Positions 10,920-21,978 of a DNA stretch of 64,000 nt are shown here, in pieces. The stretch's first letter is position 1, and every line of letters begins with the position of its first letter. A program made the position numbers and the translations under genes. The notes under the pieces were generated by a model. That model did not search any database. It worked only from the letters and a program-made list of their open reading frames with translations, and was not told the DNA's origin. Source of the stretch: Arenicola marina. Taxonomy: Eukaryota; Annelida; Polychaeta; Arenicolidae. The stretch lies in assembly GCA_964019135.1 (NCBI GenBank), contig OZ025265.1:24093143-24157142 (forward strand), read 5' to 3'.

Positions 10920-11470
10920 TGGCAAGACAGGGAAGGGACGGAGGAAGGGGGGGGGAGGTGCTGAGAAGGAGAGGGGGAGGGGAGGTGAGGGGATGGGGTG
11001 AGGGGGGGGGGGTAGAGGTGAGGGGGAGGGGGGAAGTTAGAGGTGTTCGGGGTTACAGGTGAGGTGAGTGAAAGGGGGTGATTGGAGTTGGGGGGGGGGG
11101 GGCAGGAAAGGGATGGAGTAAGGAGGGGAGGTGCTGAGCAGGAGAGCGGGGGGGAGGTGAGGGGATGGAGGGGGGGGGGGGTAGAGGTGAGGGGGAGGGG
11201 GGAAGTTAGAGGTGTTCGGGGTTACAGGTGAGGGGAGGGAAGGATGGAGGAAGGAGGGGAGGTACTGAGGAGAGATACGGTAGAGGTAAGGGGGTTGGGT
11301 GGGTAGAGGTGACGGGTGGGGGGGTGGTGGGGGGGCGGAGAGCGGCTGGAAGTGAGGGGAATAAAAAAGGATGTGGAAAAAGGCATGGGGAAGAGGGGTT
11401 AGACAGGAGAGAATGTACAAAAGGGGAGGAAGTGAGAAAGAGAACGGAAACAGTGGCATGAGGGGAGGGA
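10920..11470. repeat. purine-rich tract with a 170-bp tandem duplication
   Basis: G/A-rich on the plus strand. The block starting GAGGTGCTGAG at 10955 recurs at 11128, and GGTGTTCGGGGTTACAGGTG recurs at about 11042 and 11211, giving two tandem copies of about 170 bp plus a decayed third (11230-11340). Long C-rich frames on the minus strand are artefacts. Confidence 0.8.
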
Positions 11471-11611
11471 GGGAGGGAGATACAACGAGAACGTGAGAAC
11501 GTGAGAGAGATAGCGAGACAGCGGAAGAGGGCGGGGCAGGAGAAAACGAGGAGAAGGAGTGGAACGAGAAACAGAGCAGAGAGTGCGAGAAGGAGAAGGA
11601 GAAAGCGGGGC

Positions 11612-13174
11612 ACTGGGCGGGAGGGGGCGCTAGAAGGCTGGGACAGAGGTGTGGAAGCGAGGGTGGGATAGAGAGAGGGCGGGAGACGGCGCTAGAAGGC
11701 TGGGACAGAGGTGTGGAAGAGAGGGTGGGATAGAGAGAGGGCGGGAGGCGGCGCTAGAAGGCTGGGACAGAGGTGTGGAAGAGAGGGTGGGATAGAGAGA
11801 GGGCGGAAGACGGCGCTGGAAGGCTGGGACAGAGGTGTGGAAGAGAGAGTGGGATAGAGAGAGGGCGGGAGACGGCGCTGGAAGGCTGGGACAGAGGTGT
11901 GGAAGAGAGGGTGGGATAGAGAGAGGGCGGGAGACGACGCTGGAAGGCTGGGACAGAGGTGTGAAAGAGAGGGTGGGATAGAGAGAGGGCGGGAGACGGC
12001 GCTGGAAGGCTGGGACAGAGGTGTGGAAGAGAGGGTGGGATAGAGAGAGGGCGGGAGACGGCGCTGGAAGGCTGGGACAGAGGTGTGGAAGCGAGGGTGG
12101 GATAGAGAGAGGGCGGGAGGCGGCGCTAGAAGGCTGGGACAGAGGTGTGGAAGAGAGGGTGGGATAGAGAGAGGGCGGGAGACGACGCTGGAAGGCTGGG
12201 ACAGAGGTGTGGAAGAGAGGGTGGGATAGAGAGAGGGCGGGAGACGGCGCTAGAAGGCTGGGACAGAGGTGTGGAAGAGAGGGTGGGATAGAGAGAGGGC
12301 GGGAGACGACGCTGGAAGGCTGGGACAGAGGTGTAGAAGAGAGGGTGGGATAGAGAGAGGGCGGGAGACGGCGCTAGAAGGCTGGGACAGAGGTGTGAAA
12401 GAGAGGGTGGGATAGAGAGAGGGCGGGAGGCGGCGCTGGAAGGCTGGGACAGAGGTGTGGAAGAGAGGGTGGGATAGAGAGAGGGCGGGAGAAGGCGCTA
12501 GAAGGCTAGGACAGAGGTGTGAAAGAGAGGGTGGGATAGAGAGAGGGCGGGAGACGGCGCTAGAAGGCTGGGACAGAGGTGTGGAAGAGAGAGTGGGATA
12601 GAGAGAGGGCGGGAGACGGCGCTAGAAGGCTGGGACAGAGGTGTGGAAGAGAGGGTGGGATAGAGAGAGGGCGGGAGACGGCGCTAGAAGGCTGGGACAG
12701 AGGTGTGGAAGAGAGGGTGGGATAGAGAGAGGGCGGGAGGAGGCGCTAGAAGGCTAGGACAGAGGTGTGGAAGAGAGGGTGGGATAGAGAGAGGGCGGGA
12801 GACGGCGCTAGAAGGCTGGGACAGAGGTGTGGAAGAGAGAGTGGGATAGAGAGAGGGCGGGAGACGGCGCTAGAAGGCTGGGACAGAGGTGTGGAAGAGA
12901 GGGTGGGATAGAGAGAGGGCGGGAGACGGCGCTGGAAGGCTGGGACAGAGGTGTGAAAGAGAGGGTGGGATAGAGAGAGGGCGGAAGACGGCGCTAGAAG
13001 GCTGGGACAGAGGTGTGAAAGAGAGGGTGGGATAGAGAGAGGGCGGGAGACGGCGCTAGAAGGCTGGGACAGAGGTGTGGAAGAGAGAGTGGGATAGAGA
13101 GAGGGCGGGAGACGGCGCTAGAAGGCTGGGACAGAGGTGTGGAAGAGAGGGTGGGATAGAGAGAGGGCGGAAGA
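11612..13174. repeat. 62-bp satellite array (array 1)
   Basis: About 25 head-to-tail units with landmarks GGGCGGGAGACGGCGCTAG, AAGGCTGGGACAGAGGTGTG and AAGAGAGGGTGGGATAGAGA; TGGGACAG recurs exactly every 62 bp (11701, 11763 and onward). Variation is confined to a few positions (CTAGA/CTGGA, GGAGAC/GGAGGC, GTGGAA/GTGAAA). Unrelated in sequence to the 62-bp array at 48.4 kb. Strongly purine-biased on the plus strand. Confidence 0.97.
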
Positions 13175-13480
13175 AGGCGGGGGAACGGGAGAGGGAGGGG
13201 ATATAGAAGGAGATAATGATATATTGAGGCAAAGGGGGGAATGGGGAGAGATATCGAGAGAGGGGAGGGACGATAGTTCGAGGCAGGGGATGGAAGAGAG
13301 ATAAGAAGGGGAGGGGAGAGAGATGGTGACAGGAGCGGGACAGAGAGAGACGGGAATATATAGGCAGATGGGGGGGGGGGTATTGACAGCGAGATAGACA
13401 GAGTGAGAGAGACAGAGTGAGAAAGACAGAGTGAGCGGGAGACAGAATGAAAGAGACAGACAGAGCGAGGGAGTTAAAGC
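13175..13480. repeat. purine-rich GAGA-type flank
   Basis: GAGA/GGGA-rich simple sequence continuing from the 62-bp array, with a G-run at 13371-13380. Part of a long minus-strand open frame that is repeat-derived downstream of the candidate exon. Confidence 0.7.
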
Positions 13481-13682
13481 ACCCCGGACGAGAACGGATA
13501 CAGGTGGCGCGAGAGAGGAAACGAGAGAGGACAGACGTGTTGACCATGTATAAGACGGACCATGGAGACCATCCATTAATTCCACCCCACGCACTGCCCC
13601 AGCCACCCAAGGAACACTCTTCAGCAGCCACGAAGTGAGCGGTCAAGCTATTGGTAAATACTTGCTTTGTGAGAGAGCTTAC

Positions 13683-13936
13683 GACCGCCCAAACGGCTGG
13701 CTGGCCGCAATCGGTCCACTGCTGAGTAGTAGTGTCTGCGGCGTCCGCTAGGGCCTGAGGTACTTCAGCGCCCCCTTCAGTTGCTTCCACGGCGGGGAAC
13801 TCTAAAAGCCGGAACGTGTCATCCTGAAAGCGGCTGCGGATCCCGTTTAAATAATAAAGATGGGACAGCCTATCCGCATGCTGAATATTAGAGGAGTCAT
13901 ACGGGTAATTTTCGCTGGAGTAGGAGAAGTCTAATA
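13683..13936 (-). CDS. candidate protein-coding exon, unrecognised
   Basis: On the minus strand a non-repetitive frame runs open for about 84 codons between an AG acceptor (TACTTTAG, complement of 13937-13944) and a GTAAGC donor (complement of 13677-13682). It carries a complex, protein-like composition (for example ENYPYDSSN, HADRLSHLYYLNG, RFQDDTFRLLEFP, TTTQQWTDCGQP). It would start in phase 1 and end in phase 0. This is unlike the low-complexity frames around it. I recognise no domain. It may be an exon of a host gene, a relic, or part of an unrecognised element. The frame also stays open past the donor into the repeats. Confidence 0.35.
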
Positions 13937-14223
13937 CTAAAGTAAATTCTTATTTGTCTCTTGTTGCTTTTGTGGTCATGATATGAAAATGATGCCCAGT
14001 GTTGTTGTTTTTCGGTTGAATACTTGTCCTACAATTCTTGTGAGTTATATCATCCAATATTGGTTGACAAGTACGATGCCGGCGGGCGCATCCACTGATT
14101 GATCCTGAACGGTTGTCTCGAGGATGGTGGTAGGGGATCCAATGACTTGCTCCCTCCACCTTTTAAGCTTAACACGCTTGCAGAAATGATGTTTGTGTTC
14201 GCTTTTGGTGTGGACGGGATATA

Positions 14224-15085
14224 GTGTCGCGTGTCGCGTGTCGTGTTCGGGGGTCTAGTGTCGTGTTTTGTGTGTCAGATTAGTTACCATGCCGCGAGTA
14301 GATAGGGATAAGAGTGTCGAGTGTCGACTGTCGATTGTCGAGTGTCGTGTGTCGAATGTCGAGTGTCGAGTGTCGAGTGTCGAGTGTCGTGTGTCGAGTG
14401 TCGAGTGTCGAGTGTCGAGTGTCGTGTGTCGTGTGTCGTGTGTCGAGTGTCGAATGTCGAGTGTCGTGTGTCGAGTGTCATTTGTCGAGTGTCGAGTGTC
14501 GTGCGTCTGGTATCGAGTGTTGTGTGTCGAGATGAGTCGGATGAGTGACCTTATCGCGATTCGATAGGGATAAGAGTGTCGTGCGTATCGAGTGACGAGT
14601 TTCGTGTGTCGTGTGTCGTGTGTCGTGTGTCGTGTGTCGTGTGTCGTGATTCGTGTGTCGAGTGTCGTGTGTCGAGTGTCGTGTGTCGAGTGTCATTTGT
14701 CGAGTGTCGAGTGTCGTGCGTCTGGTATCGAGTGGTGTGTGTCGAGATGAGTCGGATGAGTGACCTTATCGCGATTCGATAGGGATAAGAGTGTCGTGCG
14801 TGTCGAGTGTCGAGTTTCGTGTGTCGTGTGTCGTGTGTCGTGTGTCGTGTGTCGTGTGTCGTGTGTCGTGATTCGTGTGTCGAGTGTCGTGTGTCGAGTG
14901 TCGAGTGTCGTTTGTCGAGTGTCGAGTGTCGTGCGTCTGGTGTCGAGTGTTGTGTGTCGAGATGAGTCAGATGAGTGACCTTATCGCGATTCGATAGGGA
15001 TAAGAGTGTCGAGTGTCGAGTGTCGAGTGTCGAGTGTCGAGTGTCGACTGTCGAGTGTCGTTTGTCTTGCGTCATTTGTCGTGTT
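14224..15085. repeat. 7-bp array (GTGTCGA/GTGTCGT) with 215-bp higher-order unit
   Basis: Heptamers GTGTCGA and GTGTCGT alternate irregularly. A non-heptamer punctuation block (GCGATTCGATAGGGATAAGA) recurs at about 14556, 14771 and 14986, exactly 215 bp apart, giving a higher-order repeat; a related GATAGGGATAAGAG is at 14301. Because 7 is not divisible by 3, both strands stay open (Val-Ser-Ser-Val-Glu-Cys-Arg or Asp-Thr-Arg-His-Ser-Thr types), none of which is a gene. Confidence 0.95.
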
Positions 15086-15111
15086 TCGCGAGTAGATAGG
15101 CGTAAGACGAG

Positions 15112-15235
15112 TCGCGCATTTAGACAAACCATAATCTGGGCCAATGAAATGAGGTACGATGACAAACACATGGTGCAGATGCCGGGCTTCGAACCCACGA
15201 CCTGTTGATCTGCATCTCAGCCAACTTACAAATTG
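15112..15235 (-). mobile_element. tRNA-derived SINE, family 2, copy B
   Basis: The minus strand carries a perfect B box (GGGTTCGAAGCCC, complement of 15185-15197) preceded by a tRNA-like A-box region. Landmarks shared with the other family-2 copies are CTGGGCCAATGAAA, a GATGACAAAC motif and GTTGATCTGC. It lies just beyond the heptamer array. Confidence 0.6.
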
Positions 15236-15965
15236 GGACAGGGAGACGCGGTGAATGCGGTGTTTTTATTCCATTAGGGTAAGGTCAGTGCCTGGTTGGG
15301 GCCCCAAACTGGTAGATCCTTGTGTCAGCATAGCTCACGAATGACTCTCGCCTGCTATGTACCCCAATTATGTAATCAATTTGGTGGGATCTAACATGGA
15401 AGATGGACCTATTCTTATGGGACGAGAGCAAAAGGTTAGTACCCGATTAGAACCCCAGCAAAAGCTAGCCCCAAACATGCATTTTGTTTTGCAGGCGGCT
15501 CGTACAACGCCAATAGTTAGTCCCATGGTTATTCATATTGATATATATGGCATATATTCTGGGCACACATTAATGCCCAAAGAATACGAGATAATAATAA
15601 TGAATTCCGAGGGTGGATGTCGTTTTCGAGGACGTTAAAGCGGGTGTCCAACCTAACCTAATCGCGATCTGCACCGAAAGTTTACATCCTAAAATTAATT
15701 CAGCGAGTGTTAGCGCTTCGTTTTGGCCGACTGTAAAGGAGACAATAAGTAAGCCAAACCGCCCGCATCAATGTCGAGCAGCGCGTCATTTTACCCGAGG
15801 AGGTGACGTATATTGTGACCCTTCATGTGGCGCCGCCTTACGTTATAACTGGAAGTTATCTCGCATAAGGAACTCCTCACAGTGGAGGTACGCTTCAAGG
15901 GAAACGCGTGAAACGAGAGACCAGGACCGAGATTTACGGATGAATTGCGGCAGAATTGCACAGCA

Positions 15966-16526
15966 CAATATAATTGAATTGAATCGGTTTATTAATCTCC
16001 TAAATCGGTTACAATTGTTCGACAAGCTTATGAAACATCAAAAGGGAAAAATATTAAACAAAGTAAGAGCAGCAGAAGCAAGGCTCATTAGCTGCAAAGC
16101 TCATACACAATTTTACATGTCCTTCACATCTCAGCTAGACTGGATAAAAATCATAGCCAAAAAGAACAAAACTAAATAAATAGAACATAAAAGGCTTATT
16201 GCATGGTAAGTCAGTTGCACTTCAAGGATTTTGGTGATGGACAAATATTTTTGATCTGAGGTCTCGTTTATACACTTCTATTGAATCGGCGTTGAAATTA
16301 ATTCTATTGCACCATTCGTTGTGCACTATACTACCTATACATTCTTCCATAGATAGTTTGTTCTGGCCTTAAGTGTGTGGTATAACTTAGATCCTCGAGT
16401 ACCATAACTGTCCATTTGTTAATTATTAATAAATGAAGAGGCAATCACCTTTGGTAGATGACATGTATTGAGCTTAAGTATAAATGTCAACATGCAATAT
16501 TCAGCTATATTCAAAGAAGGTACAAT
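15966..16526 (-). mobile_element. 5'-truncated LINE 3' end inserted in repeat X
   Basis: This block is absent from the other X copy. Read on the minus strand it encodes the end of a LINE ORF2 (HNEW, then DSIEVYKRDLRSKIF before a stop), matching the usual WN-x-LP ... FK-x-L terminal motif of CR1/Jockey-like LINEs, followed by a 3' UTR, AATAAA and a short TTCAA-type tail. Candidate target duplications are ACAATATAATT (left) and ACAATAATATT (right), 9 of 11 matching. Confidence 0.6.
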
Positions 16527-16764
16527 AATATTAGTGTTTCATAGAAAAATAGCATCCAAACATATTGATATATATCAACGATGCAATGATTGCCTTTATA
16601 AAAAAAAACATGATTGGAGTTAGAATCGTAGCTATTTATATTGGCAGTGACCACGCGCGTTTTGTCTACGGTAGGCGTCATTTCCGGTTTGAATACAAAA
16701 AGAATATGGCCTCCTGATTGGTCGATTGCGGACACACCTCCACAACGGGCTGCCGCTTGGTTAA

Positions 16765-17252
16765 AGTGTTCGTGCCACGATTTTGTCTTGCTCAGATTTA
16801 ACTTGATTTAGGGAAAATAAACAAATAACAATCTGTTTTAATGGGAGTTTACAGTTTTTATTCCACGATATCACTATAAACGGGTTCGTTAAAGTAGCAA
16901 AAGTGAGGTCCGGCGGGTTTATTTCTGAGAGCATTGCATCTGAGCGTTATTTGAAAATTCTCCAATGATGTCACAAGATTGACAGGTGAGCTTTGATGCA
17001 GTGCGTAGACATCTGTGGTCGAGGGCGTGTATTGTTTTCATGGTTGAGTGCGTTTCGTTGAGTTCAAGCACGTGCGTTTGTATTCCCCTTTGACGTCACT
17101 TTCCTCGCTCGCAGAAGTTAAATTGGTAAGTGCGAAAACAAGTGGAAAAAGTATGCCCTTCTACTCTTTGGGGCGTTACAGCTCGATAATATAAGCGCGC
17201 ATACACAGAAGATTAATATGAGCTAAAGTTGTTTTGGCGTGGCACGAACACT
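16765..17252. mobile_element. 488-bp MITE with 15-bp perfect TIRs and TTAA target sites
   Basis: The left end AGTGTTCGTGCCACG (16765-16779) is the exact inverse of the right end CGTGGCACGAACACT (17238-17252). Both ends are flanked by TTAA (16761-16764 and 17253-17256). TTAA duplication is the signature of piggyBac-type and some other cut-and-paste superfamilies. No transposase is encoded, so it is non-autonomous. It sits inside repeat X and is therefore younger than X. Confidence 0.88.
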
Positions 17253-17531
17253 TTAAGAGGCGAAATCGTGGCTGGCGGTCACTTCTAAATGTTATTGTGA
17301 GCTACAGACAAGAAGACAAATTCTGTAATTTGGAGGATAGACACTTGGGTATTACATGAATCGGTAAAGCAACGTTAGAGGCCATACCAGCCGCTTCCTG
17401 TACCTTCACGTTAAAATCCACGGCCCTATATGAAACTTACAAACTACAGAGAAGAAAATAATGTCATGCGACGTCACCATTGGATTTTTACACAATGATC
17501 GACGCTACAAAGTCACGATGCGCAGAGAGTA

Positions 17532-18060
17532 GATTTTTGTAACGTGTTACGCATGGTTGATTCCTCCACTAGATGGCGTCACTGAACCACGCAACCTCTA
17601 CTTATCGCAGTCGGCAGGCGAATGAACATTCTAATCCCACTGTTCGTGACTCTCATATCAGCGAGTGACAGCGACTTCTCGATTGTACGTTTTTTAACAA
17701 GGATGAACATCGTTGTGGTTTCATTAGAGTATGACGAGGGCGCGGGGGTGAAAAGGAGTGTGTGTGAGGGTGGGGGGAGGGTGGGGGGGGGGGAGGGAGA
17801 CGCCGGAGGAAACAGGGGTTACGCGTAACGTGTTGCGCATGGGTAATTCCGTCACCAGATGCCCCCAGTATGCCGTAGGGCCTCTCATATTGCGTACCAC
17901 GGCGGGATAATCATTGGGATCATGCCCTGTTCGAGACGTCTCAATCAGATCTACGTGGTACTCGTCCTCAATGGACTGCGAGGGGCGGGGGTAAAAGGAA
18001 ATGGGTGGGTGGGGGGAAGGAGTGGCGGGTGGGGGGGAGGAGACTGGGTAGGGAATCGGG
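17532..18060. repeat. diverged tandem duplication with G-rich tails
   Basis: The block beginning AACGTGTTACGCATGGTTGATT (split here: AACGTGTTACGCATGG, then TTGATTCC) near 17539 recurs near 17826 as AACGTGTTGCGCATGG then GTAATTCC. Each copy ends in a G-rich tract (17760-17800 and 17985-18050) after GAGGGCGCGGGGGTGAAAAGG or a close variant. Period is about 285 bp. Confidence 0.55.
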
Positions 18061-18226
18061 GTAGGAACTGCGGTTTTCATACACATATGGATGCCCAAAG
18101 CACTCCACCCCATATCTCTATATTCCTCTCCCCACGCCCTTTGGATCGGTCGCTGCTAGAATATTAAAATAGTTACATGGGAACTTAGTAACACATCAAC
18201 ATATAACACAAGTCCCATTTCAGCGG

Positions 18227-18272
18227 CAGAGAGAGAGAGAGAGAGAGAGAGATAGATAGGGAGAGAGAGAAG
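18227..18272. repeat. GA microsatellite
   Basis: Uninterrupted AG dinucleotides with a GATAGATAGG interruption, followed by a G-run. Confidence 0.95.
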
Positions 18273-18446
18273 GGGGAGGGGGGGGGGGTGATTGGTTTGG
18301 TTTCTTGTTGAGTTACCCTCGATTCCTTCACGCTGGTATGATAATCTTACATAACAGATGATCAGAATGCTCTCAAGCAGATTGCCTTCCGTGGATCCAC
18401 CGATGCACTGCCGACCTGGCAGTCCAGCATCTCTACCGACCCACCA

Positions 18447-18690
18447 GGGGCCAGCCCGATAGCTCAGTTGGTTAGAGCGCTCGCATTGAGTGTTCTGGCC
18501 ACCTGAGGGCCCGGTGGTTCGAGCCCCGCTGTAGCCATGTCTGTGGGGTCGCAGGATACAGACCTCGTGTCCTTCTTCACAAAGAGTAGGGGGTTACCTC
18601 CGGGGGCATGGCTCCACCCTCCCGTCCTTCTCCCATTGACGCGATATGACCAAAAGTGGTTAAAAGCGTCCTGAATATACATCCAACTAC
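18447..18690 (+). mobile_element. tRNA-derived SINE, family 1, copy B (fullest copy)
   Basis: The head GGCCAGCCCGATAGCTCAG, TTGGTTAGAGCGC (A box) and GGTGGTTCGAGCCCC (B box near 18510) is followed by the conserved body (CTTCTTCACAAAGAGTAGGG, GCATGGCTCCACCCTCC, GACGCGATATGACC) and the tail GTTAAAAGCGTCCTGAATAT. This is the best reference copy in the window: about 240 bp with head, body and tail. Confidence 0.88.
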
Positions 18691-18734
18691 CGACCATTAT
18701 ACGGTACGTTTATATTCCGCATACGTCTCGGCCC

Positions 18735-18945
18735 ATGCCTCCCCTCCCCTCCCCTCCCCTCCCTTCCCCTCCCCCTCGTCACCACACCATCGCCTCCACA
18801 GAGTTTCTTACTGTCCTTCACACACGTCCTCTCCACCCCACGCAGCCCCGCCTCGCCCCATCCCACCCCACCTCGCCCCGCCCCCCCCGCACCCCCGCAA
18901 CACCCCACCCCACCCCACCCCACCCCGCCACACCCCAAGGTACCC
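18735..18945. repeat. C-rich simple sequence (CCCCT then CCCCA types)
   Basis: CCCCT pentamers at 18740-18775 and CCCCACC-type repeats at 18835-18945. Proline-rich frames across it are artefacts of composition. Confidence 0.85.
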
Positions 18946-19159
18946 CCACACAGCCTTTCCCTTCCTCCATGGACGCCCGCCGTGCGTTCGCGTCGACCAG
19001 CGCTCTGACGTCCACCGCTAGGAGGCGTTGAGGTGAGAGTAAACGGGGATTAGGCCCTAAGTAATCTGGGGAATTTCCCTCCGAAGACAAGGCGGCGTCT
19101 TACTTTCCATATCCTTGCCGCTGGCGGCTTGCTAATGGCTCGATGTGCGTATAGCATGC

Positions 19160-20000
19160 TAATGATGATTCCCGCCACCCCCCCCCCCCCTTCCCACCTC
19201 CCTTCGTCGCTCTGACGTCCCTAGCCCCCCCCCCATCCCCCCCCCCTCCTCCCGCCTCCACCCCCTCTTCTTCCCGTCTGAGACGCCTCTACCACTTCAC
19301 ACGCTAAATGCTCGCCCATGATGCCTTTCAATTCCGTAGATGCCGCCACCATTACATGCATAGCCCCCCCCCCCTCAAAAAAAAAAACCCACAAAAAAAC
19401 CCACACACGCTCCTCGTCTCATCAGCGATGGTGGCTTACCTGCCACCAGGCTGGCGTCTCTGCCGGCTTGATTCCCCTTCTTCTGCTTCTTTTTCGTCTC
19501 AACAGGCATCCCCTTCTTCCCCACCCGCCCACCCACCTATGCATCCACCACTTCCCCTTCCCCTCCCTCTGCTCCCCTCCCCATCTAATCCACCCGCCAG
19601 CCCGCCAACCCGCCAGGCCACCCCTGCCCCGCCCCCCCCGTCCATCCAATTGATGCACCACCCCAGGCCCCTCCCTCTCTCTACACCCCCGGCCTCCTTC
19701 AAACCCCCATCCGATTCGCCCGTTACAACCAGCCCTTTCCGCACCTTCACTCTAGCCCCCCTCTCCCAACCGATCCATCCATGAACCCCACCCGCCTCGC
19801 CCACTTCCTACCCCCCCGCCCTCCCCGCCCCTCTGTTACTACCCCTCCCCCCACGCCCACGTTCTACCCTCCACCCTCTGTTACTACCTCGATCTCCCGC
19901 CCGCCCATCATCATCCCCCTCTCAGCCACCCCGTCAATGGTATTCCTGATGGACGCTTTACGGCCTGTTCACACTGTACACTATTTGCTCGACCTCGCAC
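19160..20000. repeat. C-rich low-complexity region
   Basis: Pyrimidine-rich on plus, with C-runs of 8-13 bases (19177-19190, 19227-19246, 19365-19375) and CCACCC-type words. No element boundaries and no convincing exon. Confidence 0.6.
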
Positions 20001-20249
20001 CCGGATTTGATCCCCAATCCAGGCGCCGAATACCACCCTACTTGAGATCAAACGTGACAGCGAATTCTATACCTATCCACTCCATTTGCTGAATCCTCCC
20101 GTAATGGGTTTGCTGCCGAGTTTTTTTTTAAAGGATCAACACCGTAGTGTCCCTGAATTGAATTAGAGTGCGGCAAGGGGGCGTGGGTGATTGCGTGTTG
20201 GGGAGAGACGGTGCGGACTCGGCTTAGCATGACCAAGTTGGGTGCGGGA

Positions 20250-20292
20250 TAGGGGGGCGGGGGGGGGGGGGGGGGGGGGGGGGCGGGGGGTG
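20250..20292. repeat. poly-G tract (longest run about 25 G)
   Basis: A G homopolymer of about 25 bases (20259-20283) with flanking shorter runs. Length is likely unreliable in the assembly. Strong G-quadruplex potential. Confidence 0.9.
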
Positions 20293-20299
20293 GAGAGAT

Positions 20300-21975
20300 G
20301 AGGGAAGGAGGCGTAGTAGGGAAACGGGGCAGGATATGTTGTCTCCACACAAACAGCGCATTCATACGCCATCACGCCGTAGTGGTCACAGTCGTATTTG
20401 GCCCCTAAATTAATTCACGTACGACTTGACTCAAGCCTGGCATAAAAGTAGTCCTATTGCTTCTATTTTCAGGCTTTTTCTGTTGATAATCTAAAGAGGA
20501 ATCTCTTAAAGTAATTACAAACCCATCGTTCTGCCCCCCCTCCTCCCCCATGACCCCCCCTCCACTCCCTCCCCCCCCCCCCTCCCAGCGTGTAATAACC
20601 TAGCGGACAACTGTCAAAGTGGTTCTCTTCTAGCTACGTCCGCATTTCTGCTACTATATACACGGCCACTTCCATTCGACACCGACGCTCACAGGCATTC
20701 ACTGCAGGCGAATAAAGTGTCAAGAACGATCTTTTGCGCAATCAGAAAAACGTTTCCTCGCCGTAGGTTTGCACTATTACATAGGTTTTTTTCAAATGTA
20801 TTGACTCTTGGCCTAAGACTTGCTACCAATACTATGCATGTGACTAATGATTAAAACTAACAACCCTAAACGCATTACCTTTAGAACAATTCGCTGGAAT
20901 GGCATTGAAAAAACATGGAAAATATGGCCTACGACACAAATTGCTACAACATTTAATATAAATTTAGTTTTTATCCCTTTTCCCGCATATAAACCATAAT
21001 AATTTATGTATTATTGTGTATTAATAATTTATGTATTATTGTGTTGGCTTTGCTATGTGTTTACCGACCTACATAGACATCTGCCATGACGGCAGGCGAG
21101 CGGCGTTCAGATAGATGTTGGGCGATGGCGGTTCTTAATGGACCCCGGGCTGACGTCAAAAGCCATGCATGACATTTTTCAACGGTGGTTCTCTTTCGGG
21201 GCGGGGGGGAGGGGTCGAGAGCTTAAAGCATTGCGCTCCTTTGATATTTAAGGCGGGGGATAAATGCGCGCGAGAAATTCATTCAAATTAAAAGTGCAAC
21301 GCAAAGGCGAAAAATTTATTTCGAAAATCAAAGTACGAGGTGCCACTAGGGCTCCTTGGCTTCGGGAATAGGGTGTCGCTTTGGCTTATTGCGCAACAAC
21401 ACATCTTCCATTATCGGAATGATCCTACGGTCAATGTTTTCGATCTTTTTCTTTCCCTAGTTTGTCATTTTCTCTGCGGTAATCAGTGTTCATAGGGCTT
21501 TGATTTCGTGTTCCCTTCTCCTCCCTCCTTTTCTTCTGTCTCCTTCTTTTCCTTCCATTCTCATTTTACGCCAAGGCGGAAACGTAATCACCATGACAAG
21601 TATAACGGATTTGAGTATGATTAATTCTAATTCGGTGCTTATTGATATTCAGTCATCGATGATAACAATTATTGTATTATAATTGTGAATTGTAATCATT
21701 TTTATTGTACTACAAATAATTGTTTCATTATTGACAAAAATGTTTGTATTAAAGATCGTAATTTATGTATTATTTTTTATTAATAAATCATGAAGAATTA
21801 AGGAGAAGCGTATCTTTTTGCCTCACATGTTGCCGCAGTTTCTTGCCCAAATTAATTGATCTTTTTCTTTTTGGTCGATACCAGCTAGCCTCTCTCCCCA
21901 TCTCCTAATGGCGATGTTGATCATGTTGTAATGTAAAAATCCATGTCATTAGTCATAATGGCTCTGCACTCATTA
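20300..21975. other. unassigned AT-rich sequence
   Basis: No gene or element ends recognised. A 23-bp direct duplication built on TAATAATTTATGTATTATTG lies at 20997-21046, and a related sequence is at 21757. C-runs at 20536-20584. Confidence 0.4.
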
Positions 21976-21978
21976 GCA

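Larger units (their letters stand above)
15633..17392 (+). mobile_element. repeat X, copy 1, with two nested insertions
   Basis: Segments 15633-15962, 16530-16745 and 17310-17392 align in order with the complement of 24360-25872 (shared words include CCCGCATCAATGTCGAGCAG-type sequence, GTGACCCTTCATGTG, GGAAGTTATCTCGC, GCGTCATTTCCGGTTT and GGACACACCTCC). The two gaps in the alignment are a LINE 3' fragment and a MITE. The element class of X is unknown; no enzyme motif was seen. Peptides such as RPHQCRAARHF are shared in translation only because the DNA is. Confidence 0.7.

Noticed and set aside
13056-13610. Minus-strand frame continuing downstream of the candidate exon
   Set aside because: Low-complexity Ser/Leu/Pro sequence from purine-rich repeats; only the part upstream of the GTAAGC donor is plausible.
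14268-15198. Cys/Val-rich and Asp-Thr-Arg-His-rich frames over the heptamer array
   Set aside because: They are forced by the 7-bp period on both strands; no start, splice or domain evidence.
15613-16179. 188-residue plus-strand frame
   Set aside because: It runs from repeat X into the antisense of a LINE 3' fragment, two unrelated elements.
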